This document shows positions 9,154-18,128 of a DNA stretch of 64,000 nucleotides, piece after piece. The first letter of the stretch is position 1. Each line of letters starts with the position of its first letter. Below the pieces are notes generated by a model that searched no databases, was not told the DNA's origin, and was given only the letters and a program-made list of their open reading frames with translations. Made by a program: the position numbers and the translations under genes. The stretch is from Pyrinomonadaceae bacterium. GTDB lineage: Bacteria; Acidobacteriota; Blastocatellia; Pyrinomonadales; Pyrinomonadaceae. Location: the NCBI GenBank assembly GCA_014534425.1, contig JACVRN010000012.1, positions 1 to 64,000 of the forward strand. The letters are read 5' to 3'.

Positions 9154-10761
9154 TTGTGGCAAAGGGAGTATAAGCTTATCAATAAATCTGTCCGTTTCCG
9201 TAAGCGTGCAGTAACGCTTTCGCTCATCCTGCTTGCGTCTATTTTTCAGGTGCAGGCCGCCGCGCCGCCTGCTCTAGCCAGAAGCGTCTTTGATTATGGA
9301 GTCAAAGGCGACGGCGTGGCGGACGATACAATCAGCCTTCAGGCGGCCATAGACGCCACGCCGCCGGGCGGTCTGCTACAGATTCCCGCGCGTGCCGACA
9401 TCAAGCTCACCGGCACGATTCTGGTTCAGGGCAAGAGCATCGCTATCGAGGGCTCGCAGGGAGAAGGTTATGGTAAGAGCTATCCGCGCCTGACGTGGGC
9501 GGGAAGCGCTGGCGGCACTATGATGCGCTGGGTTAATTCCAACTCGTCGCAGGTTTCCGGCCTCTATTTCGAGATGGGCTCGGCTGCGGTCGCGCTCGAC
9601 GTTGACCAGGACACGACGCGCACCGCTACAGGGACAATCAGAGCCGGGTCGAACATGCTCTTGTGCCCGCAGTGCAGGTTCAAGACGGACGCGGAAGGAT
9701 ATAAGGCGACGGATGTCGGTCGTGCCATGACCATCGTGGGCGCGGGCGCTTCGGGCCGCGTTCTCTCAACTACGATTAAGAGCGTGCTGAGTCCAACGCA
9801 GGCGGAGTTGGCAAGCGCGGCTTCCGCCTCAGCCTCTTCCGCAGATGTTTCAATCGCATCGCCCTACGGCAACAACGTCTCCTCTTCAAACAGATTCGAG
9901 CGGCTGACGTTTAGTAAAAAGAGCGCCGATGCTTCTACTGCCGGGTTGAGGATTTCCTACTGGTCTGTGAATAACAACGAGCGCATGCAGGTTGACCGCA
10001 GCAGTTGCTTCTTCGGCGGCGGCAGAGAGGCGTCAACCACTCGCGGGGCGTGTTTCAAGATTGGCGATGAAAAGGTGGGCGGCGGCTCGAACGCTTTCAA
10101 CATCATCCTGACGAACGCTTACTGGTACGGGCCGAGTTATGGAGTCGAAGCTCATACGGCAAAGATTATCTCCATCAACAGCCAGTCTAACTACGCGACT
10201 GTAGATTACAAATTGACGGGCGGCGCGACGGCACAAATCATAGAGCACTATTCGGAATTCCAGCGCCAGTTCGTGACCAGCGTGGGCGGGCGCGTACGCA
10301 TAAGCGGTGGCTTTATAGGCAACGGCGCATGGAACGCAGCGTTCCCTTTAATCTATACGGACGGTGGCAATCTTTTCATCACAGGTCTTGAGACATCCAA
10401 TCAACAGGGCATCACGCTTGCGGACGCTAAGCCGACCGGAAATTCACGGCTCGTCATAGACTCCGCTTCGATTACGGCTCTGCCGATTAATTACAAGAAC
10501 TTCTCACAGGGCGTAGCCTCGCTCATGGGAGCAGACAGAGTGGGGCTTTACCTCGGCGGAGCGGACGGCGTGGGCGCAAGTATACAGATGAAGGGAACTA
10601 CCTTTAACAATCTCAACTTCATGTTCAATAACAATCTCTCCACGCAAGGGAACGGGACAATAGTCTATTGCCAGGACTGCGTGCTCGGTTCCAACCCCTG
10701 CAAACCGGGCGGCACAGGCGCATTCGCCAAGCGCATCAACGGAAGTTGGAACTGCCAGTAA
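9154..10761 (+). CDS. secreted pectate-lyase-superfamily (right-handed beta-helix) protein
   Basis: SVFDYGVKGDGVADDTISLQAAIDATPPGGLLQIPA is the typical Pectate_lyase_3 N-terminus; signal peptide; start codon TTG uncertain. Confidence 0.8.
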   Translation: MWQREYKLINKSVRFRKRAVTLSLILLASIFQVQAAAPPALARSVFDYGVKGDGVADDTISLQAAIDATPPGGLLQIPARADIKLTGTILVQGKSIAIEGSQGEGYGKSYPRLTWAGSAGGTMMRWVNSNSSQVSGLYFEMGSAAVALDVDQDTTRTATGTIRAGSNMLLCPQCRFKTDAEGYKATDVGRAMTIVGAGASGRVLSTTIKSVLSPTQAELASAASASASSADVSIASPYGNNVSSSNRFERLTFSKKSADASTAGLRISYWSVNNNERMQVDRSSCFFGGGREASTTRGACFKIGDEKVGGGSNAFNIILTNAYWYGPSYGVEAHTAKIISINSQSNYATVDYKLTGGATAQIIEHYSEFQRQFVTSVGGRVRISGGFIGNGAWNAAFPLIYTDGGNLFITGLETSNQQGITLADAKPTGNSRLVIDSASITALPINYKNFSQGVASLMGADRVGLYLGGADGVGASIQMKGTTFNNLNFMFNNNLSTQGNGTIVYCQDCVLGSNPCKPGGTGAFAKRINGSWNCQ

Positions 10762-10788
10762 GAAGAAGCAGTGTCGCTACTGATGTTT

Positions 10789-10817
10789 GTAGGGGCAGGG
10801 ACAAGCCCTGCCCCTAC
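10789..10817. repeat. REP-like hairpin
   Basis: GTAGGGGCAGGG-ACAAG-CCCTGCCCCTAC, perfect 12-bp stem. Confidence 0.9.
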
Positions 10818-10833
10818 AGTTATGTGGGCATAA

Positions 10834-10875
10834 GAAGAGGGCTGCAAAAGACTATAGTCTTTTGCAGCCCTCTTC
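10834..10875. terminator. bidirectional terminator, perfect 42-bp palindrome
   Basis: GAAGAGGGCTGCAAAAGACTA|TAGTCTTTTGCAGCCCTCTTC between convergent genes 9154-10761(+) and 10891-15993(-). Confidence 0.75.
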
Positions 10876-10890
10876 ATTGCTGACGGTTAA

Positions 10891-13800
10891 TTATGGGATG
10901 TAGGTTGAAGGCACGGGAACATCTCCGCTCAGGCCGAGGGAGCGGATACTGACCGCGCCGGTGCTGCTGAGGAGGATGTACCAGTTGCCTTCCGATGGAC
11001 GGAAGACGGCTATATCAGTCTTGCCGTCGCCATCGTAATCTCCCGGTATAGGAGTATCCGTGGAAGCGCCCCAGCCCTGAATCGTGACGCCGCCCGTACT
11101 CTTGAGAATGTACCAGTTACCCTCCGACGGACGGAAGACCGCGATATCCGTTCTGCCGTCGCCGTCATAATCGCCCGGCACAGGTTTATCTGTGGCCTCG
11201 CCCCAGCCCTGTGCGTAGGTGGTTCCGTTCGAACTGCGTATGACGTACCAGTTGCCTTCCGAGGGTCGGAAGACTGCTATGTCCGTGCGCCCGTCGCCAT
11301 CGTAGTCCCCCGCAACGGGCTTATCCCCATTCAGCCCCCACTGCTGTATCCGTCCCGTGCCGTCGGTTGTGCGAACGATATACCAGTTGCCGTCTGACGG
11401 ACGAAAGACTGCGACGCCTGCCTTGCGGTCTTCGTCGTAGAAATTTGCAGGCAGAGGTTGGTCGCTACCGCCGCCCCATCCCTGAACTCTGATAGTGTTG
11501 GTAAAGCTCTGAATCATATACCAGGCGCCTTCCGTGGGACGCCAGACGGCTATGTCGGCCTTGCCGTCTCCGTCATAGTCGCGTGGTACTAGCACGTCAC
11601 TGGCAGCGCCCCACTGTCGAACTGTGGTCAAGCCGTCCGAGCTATTAATGATGTACCAGTTGCCTTCCGAGGGTCGGAAGACTGCCACATCCGTCTTGCC
11701 GTCGCCGTCAAAGTCTCCGACCGCCTGTGTCGTGGGCAAAGGCGCTGTGGAAGGCTGTTGGTTCTTGACGACAAGGTTGTCTATATACCAGCCACTATTC
11801 GGGCCGAGCGATGTGCCTGCGTCCGATACCATGCGGAAGCGCACGTAAACGGGCAGCCCGGAAGGATTGCGATACTGGCCGGGCGCGAAAGCCCACAGCG
11901 AGATGCGCGTGTGGTGCAGGCCCTTGACGCCCGTAAAGGCGTAGCGACCCAGGAGTGGCGACGACGGAACGCCTTCAATCGTGCCGTCCAGTTTGGCGTT
12001 GTACTGTCCGTCTATGATGAAAGGCCCGGCGTCGAACTCCGTAGTGTTGTTGGGATACGGCGCGGTGCTGTTGCAAAGCGGGTCGCCGATGCAAATCTGT
12101 ATCACGCCTCCGTCAAAGTTGGCCTCCGATGCGATGCGGTGGTCGAACTCCATAATCGAAGTCGGCGTTAAGGTGAGCGGGCCTATCTTGGTAGAGAAAT
12201 CGCTCTGCGCGCCCGTGCCGTCGTCTACCGGATCAAAGTCCGGCGCGAACATTGTGGACGTGGTGATAGTGCTGCTTAAGACCACACCCGTCACGCGCTG
12301 GAAGGCTGCGATGGCGTTGTTCGGGTCACTGCCGGATTCGACTAGAGGCGGAGTGAAGCGCGTGTCCGCAGTAGGCGTCTCGAAGTCTTCGACCGCGAAG
12401 GGCGGCGGAGTCTGGGCCTGCGTCTGCGTCACGGTCGGAGCGTTCCACCTGACGACTCTGTTGCCGGTGTTACCAGTGTCCAGCGTGTTACATGTCAGGT
12501 CGTGCGCCTGCACTATGTAATACTGGACTTGATTGAGCACCAGTCCTGTGTCGATAAAGGATGTGCTATGAACGCCAGTCGCAATGCGGTTGGACTCAGA
12601 CGGTACGAACGTAGGCTGCTGCGTGCCGTCGCCAGGGTCTACTTTGTTGACGCGATAGATGTCGTAGACGATGTTAGCCTGCGGGTTGGCTGAGATGGCC
12701 GAAGTCCAACTGACTATCAGTCTATCACCCGGATTCTGTCCGCCTGGATCGCTCGGCCCAGGATTGCTTACATGGTCAACCCCGAAGAAGACCGGCGCGG
12801 GACAGAGCGCCACGCCGACAGTGATTGTGATGCTCTGTGTGAGCGCGGTCGAGACGCAGTTCAATTCCGTGTCTCGGCTCGCGCGCACCTGATAGTAATA
12901 GGTCTCACCGAGGACAAGCCCGCCACCCCCGTTGTTATCCTGATAAGTGGTCTGCGAAGCGGGAATCTCTGCCACCAGTGTATACGGCCCGTCTACGCTG
13001 TTGGCGCGGTTGATGGTGTACTTGGCAGCGCCCGCCACAGGCGTGCCGCCGTTGATTGTAATAGTCACAGTGTTATTGGTCGTGTTCGCCAGCGTGAAGG
13101 AGGGCGCAGCCAGAGGCCCGAGCTGTTCACACTGCGTCACGCCCGCCGGAACGGAGAAGTCCTCGACCACCTGCGGGGCCGACTGACTGGCCGGGTCGCC
13201 CGCAGCCGTCGTTGAAGTGGCGAGCACGCCGACGCCGTGGCTGGAGAAGGCGCGCCAGATAATGGCACGATTCTCGCCGCCGTTGAGTTCGCGGTCGGCC
13301 AGCAGTATGGAGTCGCGCGAGTCAACGAATGAAGGGTTGCAGGGCGAAAGCTGCATACCACGCAAGACCAGCTTGTCCGACAGACGCGCGCCGTTGATGA
13401 CGGCGGTCGCAAGCGGGCCGTGGCGGTGCCCTAGAGTGGCGATCTCGTTGGCAATCAGGCCCGGACGCACGATGTGCTGGCTGGCATTGATGGTGGCCGC
13501 ATCGTTCGTGTTGAAAGACGAGCGATAGTTAATCGGATGTTGAGTATCTACCGATTGCACTTGCCGCGTGCCTATGTAAAAGCTGGTGCCGCTTCCCAGG
13601 CGGCGCGTGCCGTCGAAGAAGACGGCGTTAGGGTCTTTCATTATCAGCAACTCGCGCATGTCCCAGAGCGTGGCCGCCCAGATTTCGCCTACGTTGTGAA
13701 CTTCAAAGGGAGTGCCACTGCTGATGTCCGGCGGCTGCTGGTCGCGCCGCGTGAGGGTCGTGCCGCGTATGGCACCGTAAGACCATCGGTAATTGGTCAT

Positions 13801-15993
13801 AGGCAGGCGGCGAATCCCTACGTCAAATTCTCCCGTGACGTACTCACCCTCGGAATCATCATCGGACATCGAGGAGGCTATGTAATCCGACCAGCCTTCT
13901 CCCTGTCCGCCGGACTCACCAACCAGCGTCACGCCCAGACAGCCTTCGCTGCCCTTGGCGACCGAGCGGTTGGAGACGCCGTGATGCCACTCGTGCGCCA
14001 CCACGTCGAAATCGAAATCGCCGTCCGAGCGGCGGAAGCTTCCTTCGGTGAAGAGGAACATCTGCATGCGCGGGCGGCTGCCGTCGGCGGGCGTGGAGAA
14101 GTTAGCGTTGTTGGTGCCGGAGCCGTCCTGCACCTGAGCGCTGACGGCGTCCTTGCCTGCCCCGCCTCTGCCGAAGTTATCCTGCTGGAAGTTCCAGAGG
14201 CTTTCGGTAAAGCCTATGCTGTACATGTAATCGTGCATCAGGTTGTTGTAGTAAAAGAGGGCCGTCGTCCCCGGATACACGTCCGGGTAAGTGCTCGGCG
14301 GGAAGAACGGAGTGCCGCCCGCATTGACGCCTCCGAACTCGTAGGAGTTGACGAAAGTGAAGAGGCTTGAAGTGAACTGCCGCGACGGATTATAGCCCTT
14401 GATGCCATGCGTCGCTTCGTTGTCATTCTCGTGGTCGTCCGCCACCATCACATTATTGCCCTCCGTATAGTTGGACTGATATACGGAAGATAAGGTGCGG
14501 CCATCGCCGAGCGTCATGGGCGAAGACAAGACTGTGAGCGCGGCAGAAAAGGGCTGGCTCTTATCTCTAACCGGAGAGTTTGATGAATCGTTACGCAATC
14601 GCGCCTCTTCGGCCATCGTGTAGCCGAAGGCGCGTGTGCTCGCGCGGTTATTATCATCGCTATTAATCTCCTGGCCGTTCGCTCCGCTCGGCAGGTAGAA
14701 CCAGCCGAAGGGCGACTCGGCGGAAGGGTTCGCGGCGTCTGGAATCCCGCGCAGCACCTGGCCGAAGGGAATGTCATAGATGAGCGCGCCTTCGTTGCGC
14801 GCACTCACGAAACTGAACCTGAATCCGCGCCCACTGTTTCGCACGGTCGTAGATTCAGCCGGATAGGTCGGAGGAGTTCCAGGCGAAGGCGACCTGCCAA
14901 CGCCCAGGCGACCCGAAAGCGCAGTCGGCTCGGCGTCGAAAACTTTGGCCTGTGCGCTGCCAGCGCCGTTCTGCGCTTCGACTCGGTCTTGAATGTCCGG
15001 GCGCAAAGTGCTTCGACGCCCTGTGCCCGTCCCGCCGCCGCTCTGAAAGGCCGTCAGGCTAATGCGGCGTAAGACCTCGCCGGTCTGCGCGTCCACTATG
15101 TTGTCCCACATAATGCCTTCGTACTGCGGCGTGGTCAGCATGAACTTGTAGGCTTCGCGCGCCTGGTCGCCCAAAGGAAAGAGGACGCGCGTGACGACGA
15201 TGTCGTCGGTGAAGACTCCGCCGCCAGTGAATTTCTGCCCGGTGACGTACTCCGGCGGCAGGTCTCCGTAGGTCGTCAAGACCTGCGCGGTGCCTGCGGG
15301 CGTGGGCGTGAATCCGTTGATGCCCAGGTCTGCGGCGGCGGCTGTGACGGCGTTGGCCGCCGTCATGGTCGTCGCGTTCGTCACAGTGAGCTGCGGAAAG
15401 CTTTCGCTGCCGACGCTTAAAATCTGGCCGTTGCGGTTAATGTTGACCAGTACTTCACCATGATAGACCGGAAGATTATTGACCCTCTGCTCAAAGAGCA
15501 GGATGGTCGTCCCCATATCCGGCACAGTCGCGCGGCTCTTGAGCCTGAGGTTGTTCAAGTCATCGTCGCTGAAGCGGAAGATGGCTCGCCATCGGCTTAA
15601 GAACTGTCGCGCTATATTCTCAGGCGGGTCTTGACTGGGCTGCGTCAAGTAGTTGTTGTAGCTGAAGAGATGGCGGGGCGTCGCGGTCAATCCATTGTAC
15701 TCAACCTTGAGTGTCGCACCCACCAGTAATTGTAGTGAGTTTAAAGCTTTCACCTGCGCTACGGTCGGCGTGCGTAGAGTCGTCCCCTTCGGGACTCCGT
15801 GTACGCCGCGCACGTCCTTCTCAGGAGGCCGGTTAGGACTATCCGGTGGCTGGACAAATGATGGATTGTTGTTACCGGTAGCGTGCGACCGCTCGCTCGC
15901 GCTGAAAGCAAGCGTAAAGATAAACAGAATGAGTATCATCAACACGAGCGCAAGGCGACGGCGCTCGCGGGGCAAGCGAGAAGGTTTGGGCAT
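10891..15993 (-). CDS. secreted M36 (fungalysin) metallopeptidase with FTP-like propeptide, Fn3-like region and C-terminal FG-GAP/VCBS-like repeats
   Basis: HEWHHGVSNR (HExxH; codons near 13981-13995), GEGWSDYIA; six [GD][YF]DGDGKTDIAVFRPSEGNWYI repeats at C-terminus ending GDVPVPSTYIP. Confidence 0.92.
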   Translation of the reverse strand: MPKPSRLPRERRRLALVLMILILFIFTLAFSASERSHATGNNNPSFVQPPDSPNRPPEKDVRGVHGVPKGTTLRTPTVAQVKALNSLQLLVGATLKVEYNGLTATPRHLFSYNNYLTQPSQDPPENIARQFLSRWRAIFRFSDDDLNNLRLKSRATVPDMGTTILLFEQRVNNLPVYHGEVLVNINRNGQILSVGSESFPQLTVTNATTMTAANAVTAAAADLGINGFTPTPAGTAQVLTTYGDLPPEYVTGQKFTGGGVFTDDIVVTRVLFPLGDQAREAYKFMLTTPQYEGIMWDNIVDAQTGEVLRRISLTAFQSGGGTGTGRRSTLRPDIQDRVEAQNGAGSAQAKVFDAEPTALSGRLGVGRSPSPGTPPTYPAESTTVRNSGRGFRFSFVSARNEGALIYDIPFGQVLRGIPDAANPSAESPFGWFYLPSGANGQEINSDDNNRASTRAFGYTMAEEARLRNDSSNSPVRDKSQPFSAALTVLSSPMTLGDGRTLSSVYQSNYTEGNNVMVADDHENDNEATHGIKGYNPSRQFTSSLFTFVNSYEFGGVNAGGTPFFPPSTYPDVYPGTTALFYYNNLMHDYMYSIGFTESLWNFQQDNFGRGGAGKDAVSAQVQDGSGTNNANFSTPADGSRPRMQMFLFTEGSFRRSDGDFDFDVVAHEWHHGVSNRSVAKGSEGCLGVTLVGESGGQGEGWSDYIASSMSDDDSEGEYVTGEFDVGIRRLPMTNYRWSYGAIRGTTLTRRDQQPPDISSGTPFEVHNVGEIWAATLWDMRELLIMKDPNAVFFDGTRRLGSGTSFYIGTRQVQSVDTQHPINYRSSFNTNDAATINASQHIVRPGLIANEIATLGHRHGPLATAVINGARLSDKLVLRGMQLSPCNPSFVDSRDSILLADRELNGGENRAIIWRAFSSHGVGVLATSTTAAGDPASQSAPQVVEDFSVPAGVTQCEQLGPLAAPSFTLANTTNNTVTITINGGTPVAGAAKYTINRANSVDGPYTLVAEIPASQTTYQDNNGGGGLVLGETYYYQVRASRDTELNCVSTALTQSITITVGVALCPAPVFFGVDHVSNPGPSDPGGQNPGDRLIVSWTSAISANPQANIVYDIYRVNKVDPGDGTQQPTFVPSESNRIATGVHSTSFIDTGLVLNQVQYYIVQAHDLTCNTLDTGNTGNRVVRWNAPTVTQTQAQTPPPFAVEDFETPTADTRFTPPLVESGSDPNNAIAAFQRVTGVVLSSTITTSTMFAPDFDPVDDGTGAQSDFSTKIGPLTLTPTSIMEFDHRIASEANFDGGVIQICIGDPLCNSTAPYPNNTTEFDAGPFIIDGQYNAKLDGTIEGVPSSPLLGRYAFTGVKGLHHTRISLWAFAPGQYRNPSGLPVYVRFRMVSDAGTSLGPNSGWYIDNLVVKNQQPSTAPLPTTQAVGDFDGDGKTDVAVFRPSEGNWYIINSSDGLTTVRQWGAASDVLVPRDYDGDGKADIAVWRPTEGAWYMIQSFTNTIRVQGWGGGSDQPLPANFYDEDRKAGVAVFRPSDGNWYIVRTTDGTGRIQQWGLNGDKPVAGDYDGDGRTDIAVFRPSEGNWYVIRSSNGTTYAQGWGEATDKPVPGDYDGDGRTDIAVFRPSEGNWYILKSTGGVTIQGWGASTDTPIPGDYDGDGKTDIAVFRPSEGNWYILLSSTGAVSIRSLGLSGDVPVPSTYIP

Positions 15994-16302
15994 GTTAAGC
16001 TCCCTTGTGGCTGACGGCTATCACAGGTAATCAAGATTGTGCCGAACAATCCTGGCCTTTAACATGTTGGGATATTACTTGATACAAAATGAACGCTAAG
16101 GAAAGACACAATATCGTAATCCCGGAGAAGAACTAATCGCCGGTTACGAGGGGGGACAAAGGGGATATTGGAATAATGCGGGGGATACTAACACTATGAA
16201 TGCCTTGGTGGCAATTAAAAAGGTCAGAACCGCTCGCAGCAAGACGGAGACAGAAAAGCACGGGAAGGGTTCTATCGTAGTGAAGAACCGGAAGGAAGTG
16301 AC

Positions 16303-16470
16303 ATGCCGGTGCCAGCCGATTATGGTCTGAATGGCAAAGCAGATATTGCTGCGTTCCGTCCATTAGAAGGCAACTGGTATATCATTCACATTTCGACAAA
16401 TGTAGGGAATAGTATCTACCTAGGCAGTAATGTAGACGTACCTCTGCCGAGTGCTTATCTGCCTCAATAG
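16303..16470 (+). pseudogene. remnant of a VCBS-repeat protein C-terminus
   Basis: Unlisted frame reads MPVPADYGLNGKADIAAFRPLEGNWYIIHISTNVGNSIYLGSNVDVPLPSAYLPQ*, matching the repeat and terminal cap of the intact genes. Confidence 0.75.
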
Positions 16471-16513
16471 TCTCCGTAAGCCGACGGGCACTTACCGCCA
16501 GTGCTAAAGGCGC

Positions 16514-16553
16514 GCATCGGCTTATGGAACTTGCAAGTTCCATAAGCCGATGC
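16514..16553. terminator. perfect 40-bp palindrome, probable terminator hairpin
   Basis: GCATCGGCTTATGGAACTTG|CAAGTTCCATAAGCCGATGC just downstream of the VCBS remnant. Confidence 0.6.
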
Positions 16554-16652
16554 ACATAAACCGTGAAGAATTAAGCCTTTGATAATGAGCGCTGCAAGTC
16601 TTGACAGAGTATAGCCTGTGTCGGTAGTCTCTTTGGGCTTCCATATGTCGGA

Positions 16653-16677
16653 GCCTTCTATTTATGTAATAGAAGGC
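16653..16677. repeat. hairpin
   Basis: GCCTTCTATT-TATGT-AATAGAAGGC, perfect 10-bp stem. Confidence 0.6.
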
Positions 16678-16986
16678 AGAATCTTGATGGAAGTCTTCCT
16701 CTGCGTGCGGGTTGAGAACTTACGCGAGAGTCTTTAATCTTCGAGTCTTTCTGGAGGCTATTGACGCGGTCGCCCGCTCTTGCACAATCAATGTGCACGG
16801 CATAATAGCTTTTGATGAAATCGGCTGAACCTATAGATGCTCGGTCAAGCAGGTTTAGCTTAAGCGCCACAGTTAAATCAAGGTCGTTTATTGTCCTGTC
16901 GAGTTTTATCCGCTAGAAGCCCCGTCGTGCTCTCCCGGCTTGGAAACTCGCGCTGAAACTTCAGTCTACAAGCATATCGCTGCTTC

Positions 16987-17655
16987 TTGGCACATTTACC
17001 TATGAGTACCACTGAGCCTATTACCTACCCTTTAGGTTGGCCTTCGGGAAAAGTCGAGGACGGACAGGCGATGGCATTGCTGGCGCTGAGCCATACGGTC
17101 ATAGAGCATCAGCTATACAGTGCCATGCTGAATGAGACGTGCGCGCTTGGCACGCGCGTGGGGGCTTTCAGCATTCGCCGCCTGATGCTCCTGACGGGCT
17201 TGAACGGTTACAACACCGTGCGACGTGGCCTCAATGGTCTATGTAAAAAGCTGAGCATAGAGCGGCAGTTAGTGGCCGGTGATAATGGCATGCAGAATCC
17301 CGGCGCGGTCTATCTGATTTTCAACCCCGAAGAGATTTTCGCGCGCCGTAAGGCCGCAGGCCAGCCGCCCTTTCCCAAAGAGATTAGACCGTATCACAAC
17401 AAGTCCTTCGGCTTGGCGATGGAACGCGTAGTCGGGCGTTACAACCTGAGCCGACGCGAAGCTCAGGTCGCTCTGTGCTGTGTCGAAGGGTTAACCAACG
17501 CCGAGATCGGCGAGCGGTTGTTTGTCAGTAGGCAGACCATCAAATTTCATTTGCGCCATATCTTCGCCAAGTTTGGCGTGAGGCGTCGAACCGAATTGGT
17601 CTCGCGCTTACTGATGCCGGACTCTGATGCACAGAGCGCAGAGCGTGCGAGATAG
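16987..17655 (+). CDS. LuxR-type (GerE HTH) transcriptional regulator
   Basis: C-terminal LSRREAQVALCCVEGLTNAEIGERLFVSRQTIKFHLRHIFAKFGVRRRTELV; N-terminal helix-turn-helix-like stretch. Confidence 0.88.
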   Translation: MAHLPMSTTEPITYPLGWPSGKVEDGQAMALLALSHTVIEHQLYSAMLNETCALGTRVGAFSIRRLMLLTGLNGYNTVRRGLNGLCKKLSIERQLVAGDNGMQNPGAVYLIFNPEEIFARRKAAGQPPFPKEIRPYHNKSFGLAMERVVGRYNLSRREAQVALCCVEGLTNAEIGERLFVSRQTIKFHLRHIFAKFGVRRRTELVSRLLMPDSDAQSAERAR

Positions 17656-17727
17656 AGTGGGGGCTGGCAGAGGCTACGCTGCATCTGAAGCAGCCTCTTG
17701 CTCGCTCTCGCTGTGACAATAATGATT

Positions 17728-17817
17728 GCCGCCTCTTTCAGGCGGCTTCCCCACGGGGTACCGCATTCATCGCTTCGTTGCGCGTGAGCGCAAAGCGATC
17801 TTGGAATGCTACGGGTA
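17728..17817 (+). promoter_or_regulatory. putative structured 5' leader RNA
   Basis: GCCGCC-TCTTTCA-GGCGGC hairpin, then nested stems GCATTC/GAATGC, ATCGCTT/AAGCGAT and TGCGC/GCGCA closed by a GTGA (GNRA) loop, immediately upstream of the polysaccharide operon. Confidence 0.4.
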
Positions 17818-17853
17818 AAGTGTATCCAGTTGAATTATCGGAGGCCCAAAAGC

Positions 17854-18126
17854 ATGAGCATGAAGAAAGAGAAGAAAAAGAAGAAGCGCACGGCGCTGGT
17901 GATTTGCCGCGACCGCAAACAGTTCTGGACGACTCAGGCGCAGTTCTGGCAGTGGGTCCGAGACGGCATCATTATGAAGACACAAGATCGCCCGCTCACG
18001 GGTGTTTTTCTGCGCGACCATGAAGAGTCAATCGTCGTCTTAAGCAACACTCTGCTCAATCTCGCTCATCCGATTCACTTGACTGAAGTGCTGGGGACGC
18101 GTCGCGGCAATTTGTCCGGGAAGTAG
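17854..18126 (+). CDS. small hypothetical protein, Lys-rich N-terminus
   Basis: MSMKKEKKKKKRTALVICRDRKQFWTTQAQFWQWV...; preceded by purine-rich RBS-like ggagg; ORF track extends to 17806. Confidence 0.6.
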   Translation: MSMKKEKKKKKRTALVICRDRKQFWTTQAQFWQWVRDGIIMKTQDRPLTGVFLRDHEESIVVLSNTLLNLAHPIHLTEVLGTRRGNLSGK

Positions 18127-18128
18127 TT

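Noticed and set aside
13474-14370. 298-aa + strand ORF inside the M36 protease gene
   Set aside because: Fully antisense to a clearly recognisable protease domain; Arg/Val/Ala-rich composition typical of spurious antisense frames in GC-rich DNA.
17728-17853. c-di-GMP-I (GEMM) riboswitch
   Set aside because: A GNRA-capped stem is present, but I could not place the conserved GEMM core sequences; needs a covariance-model search.
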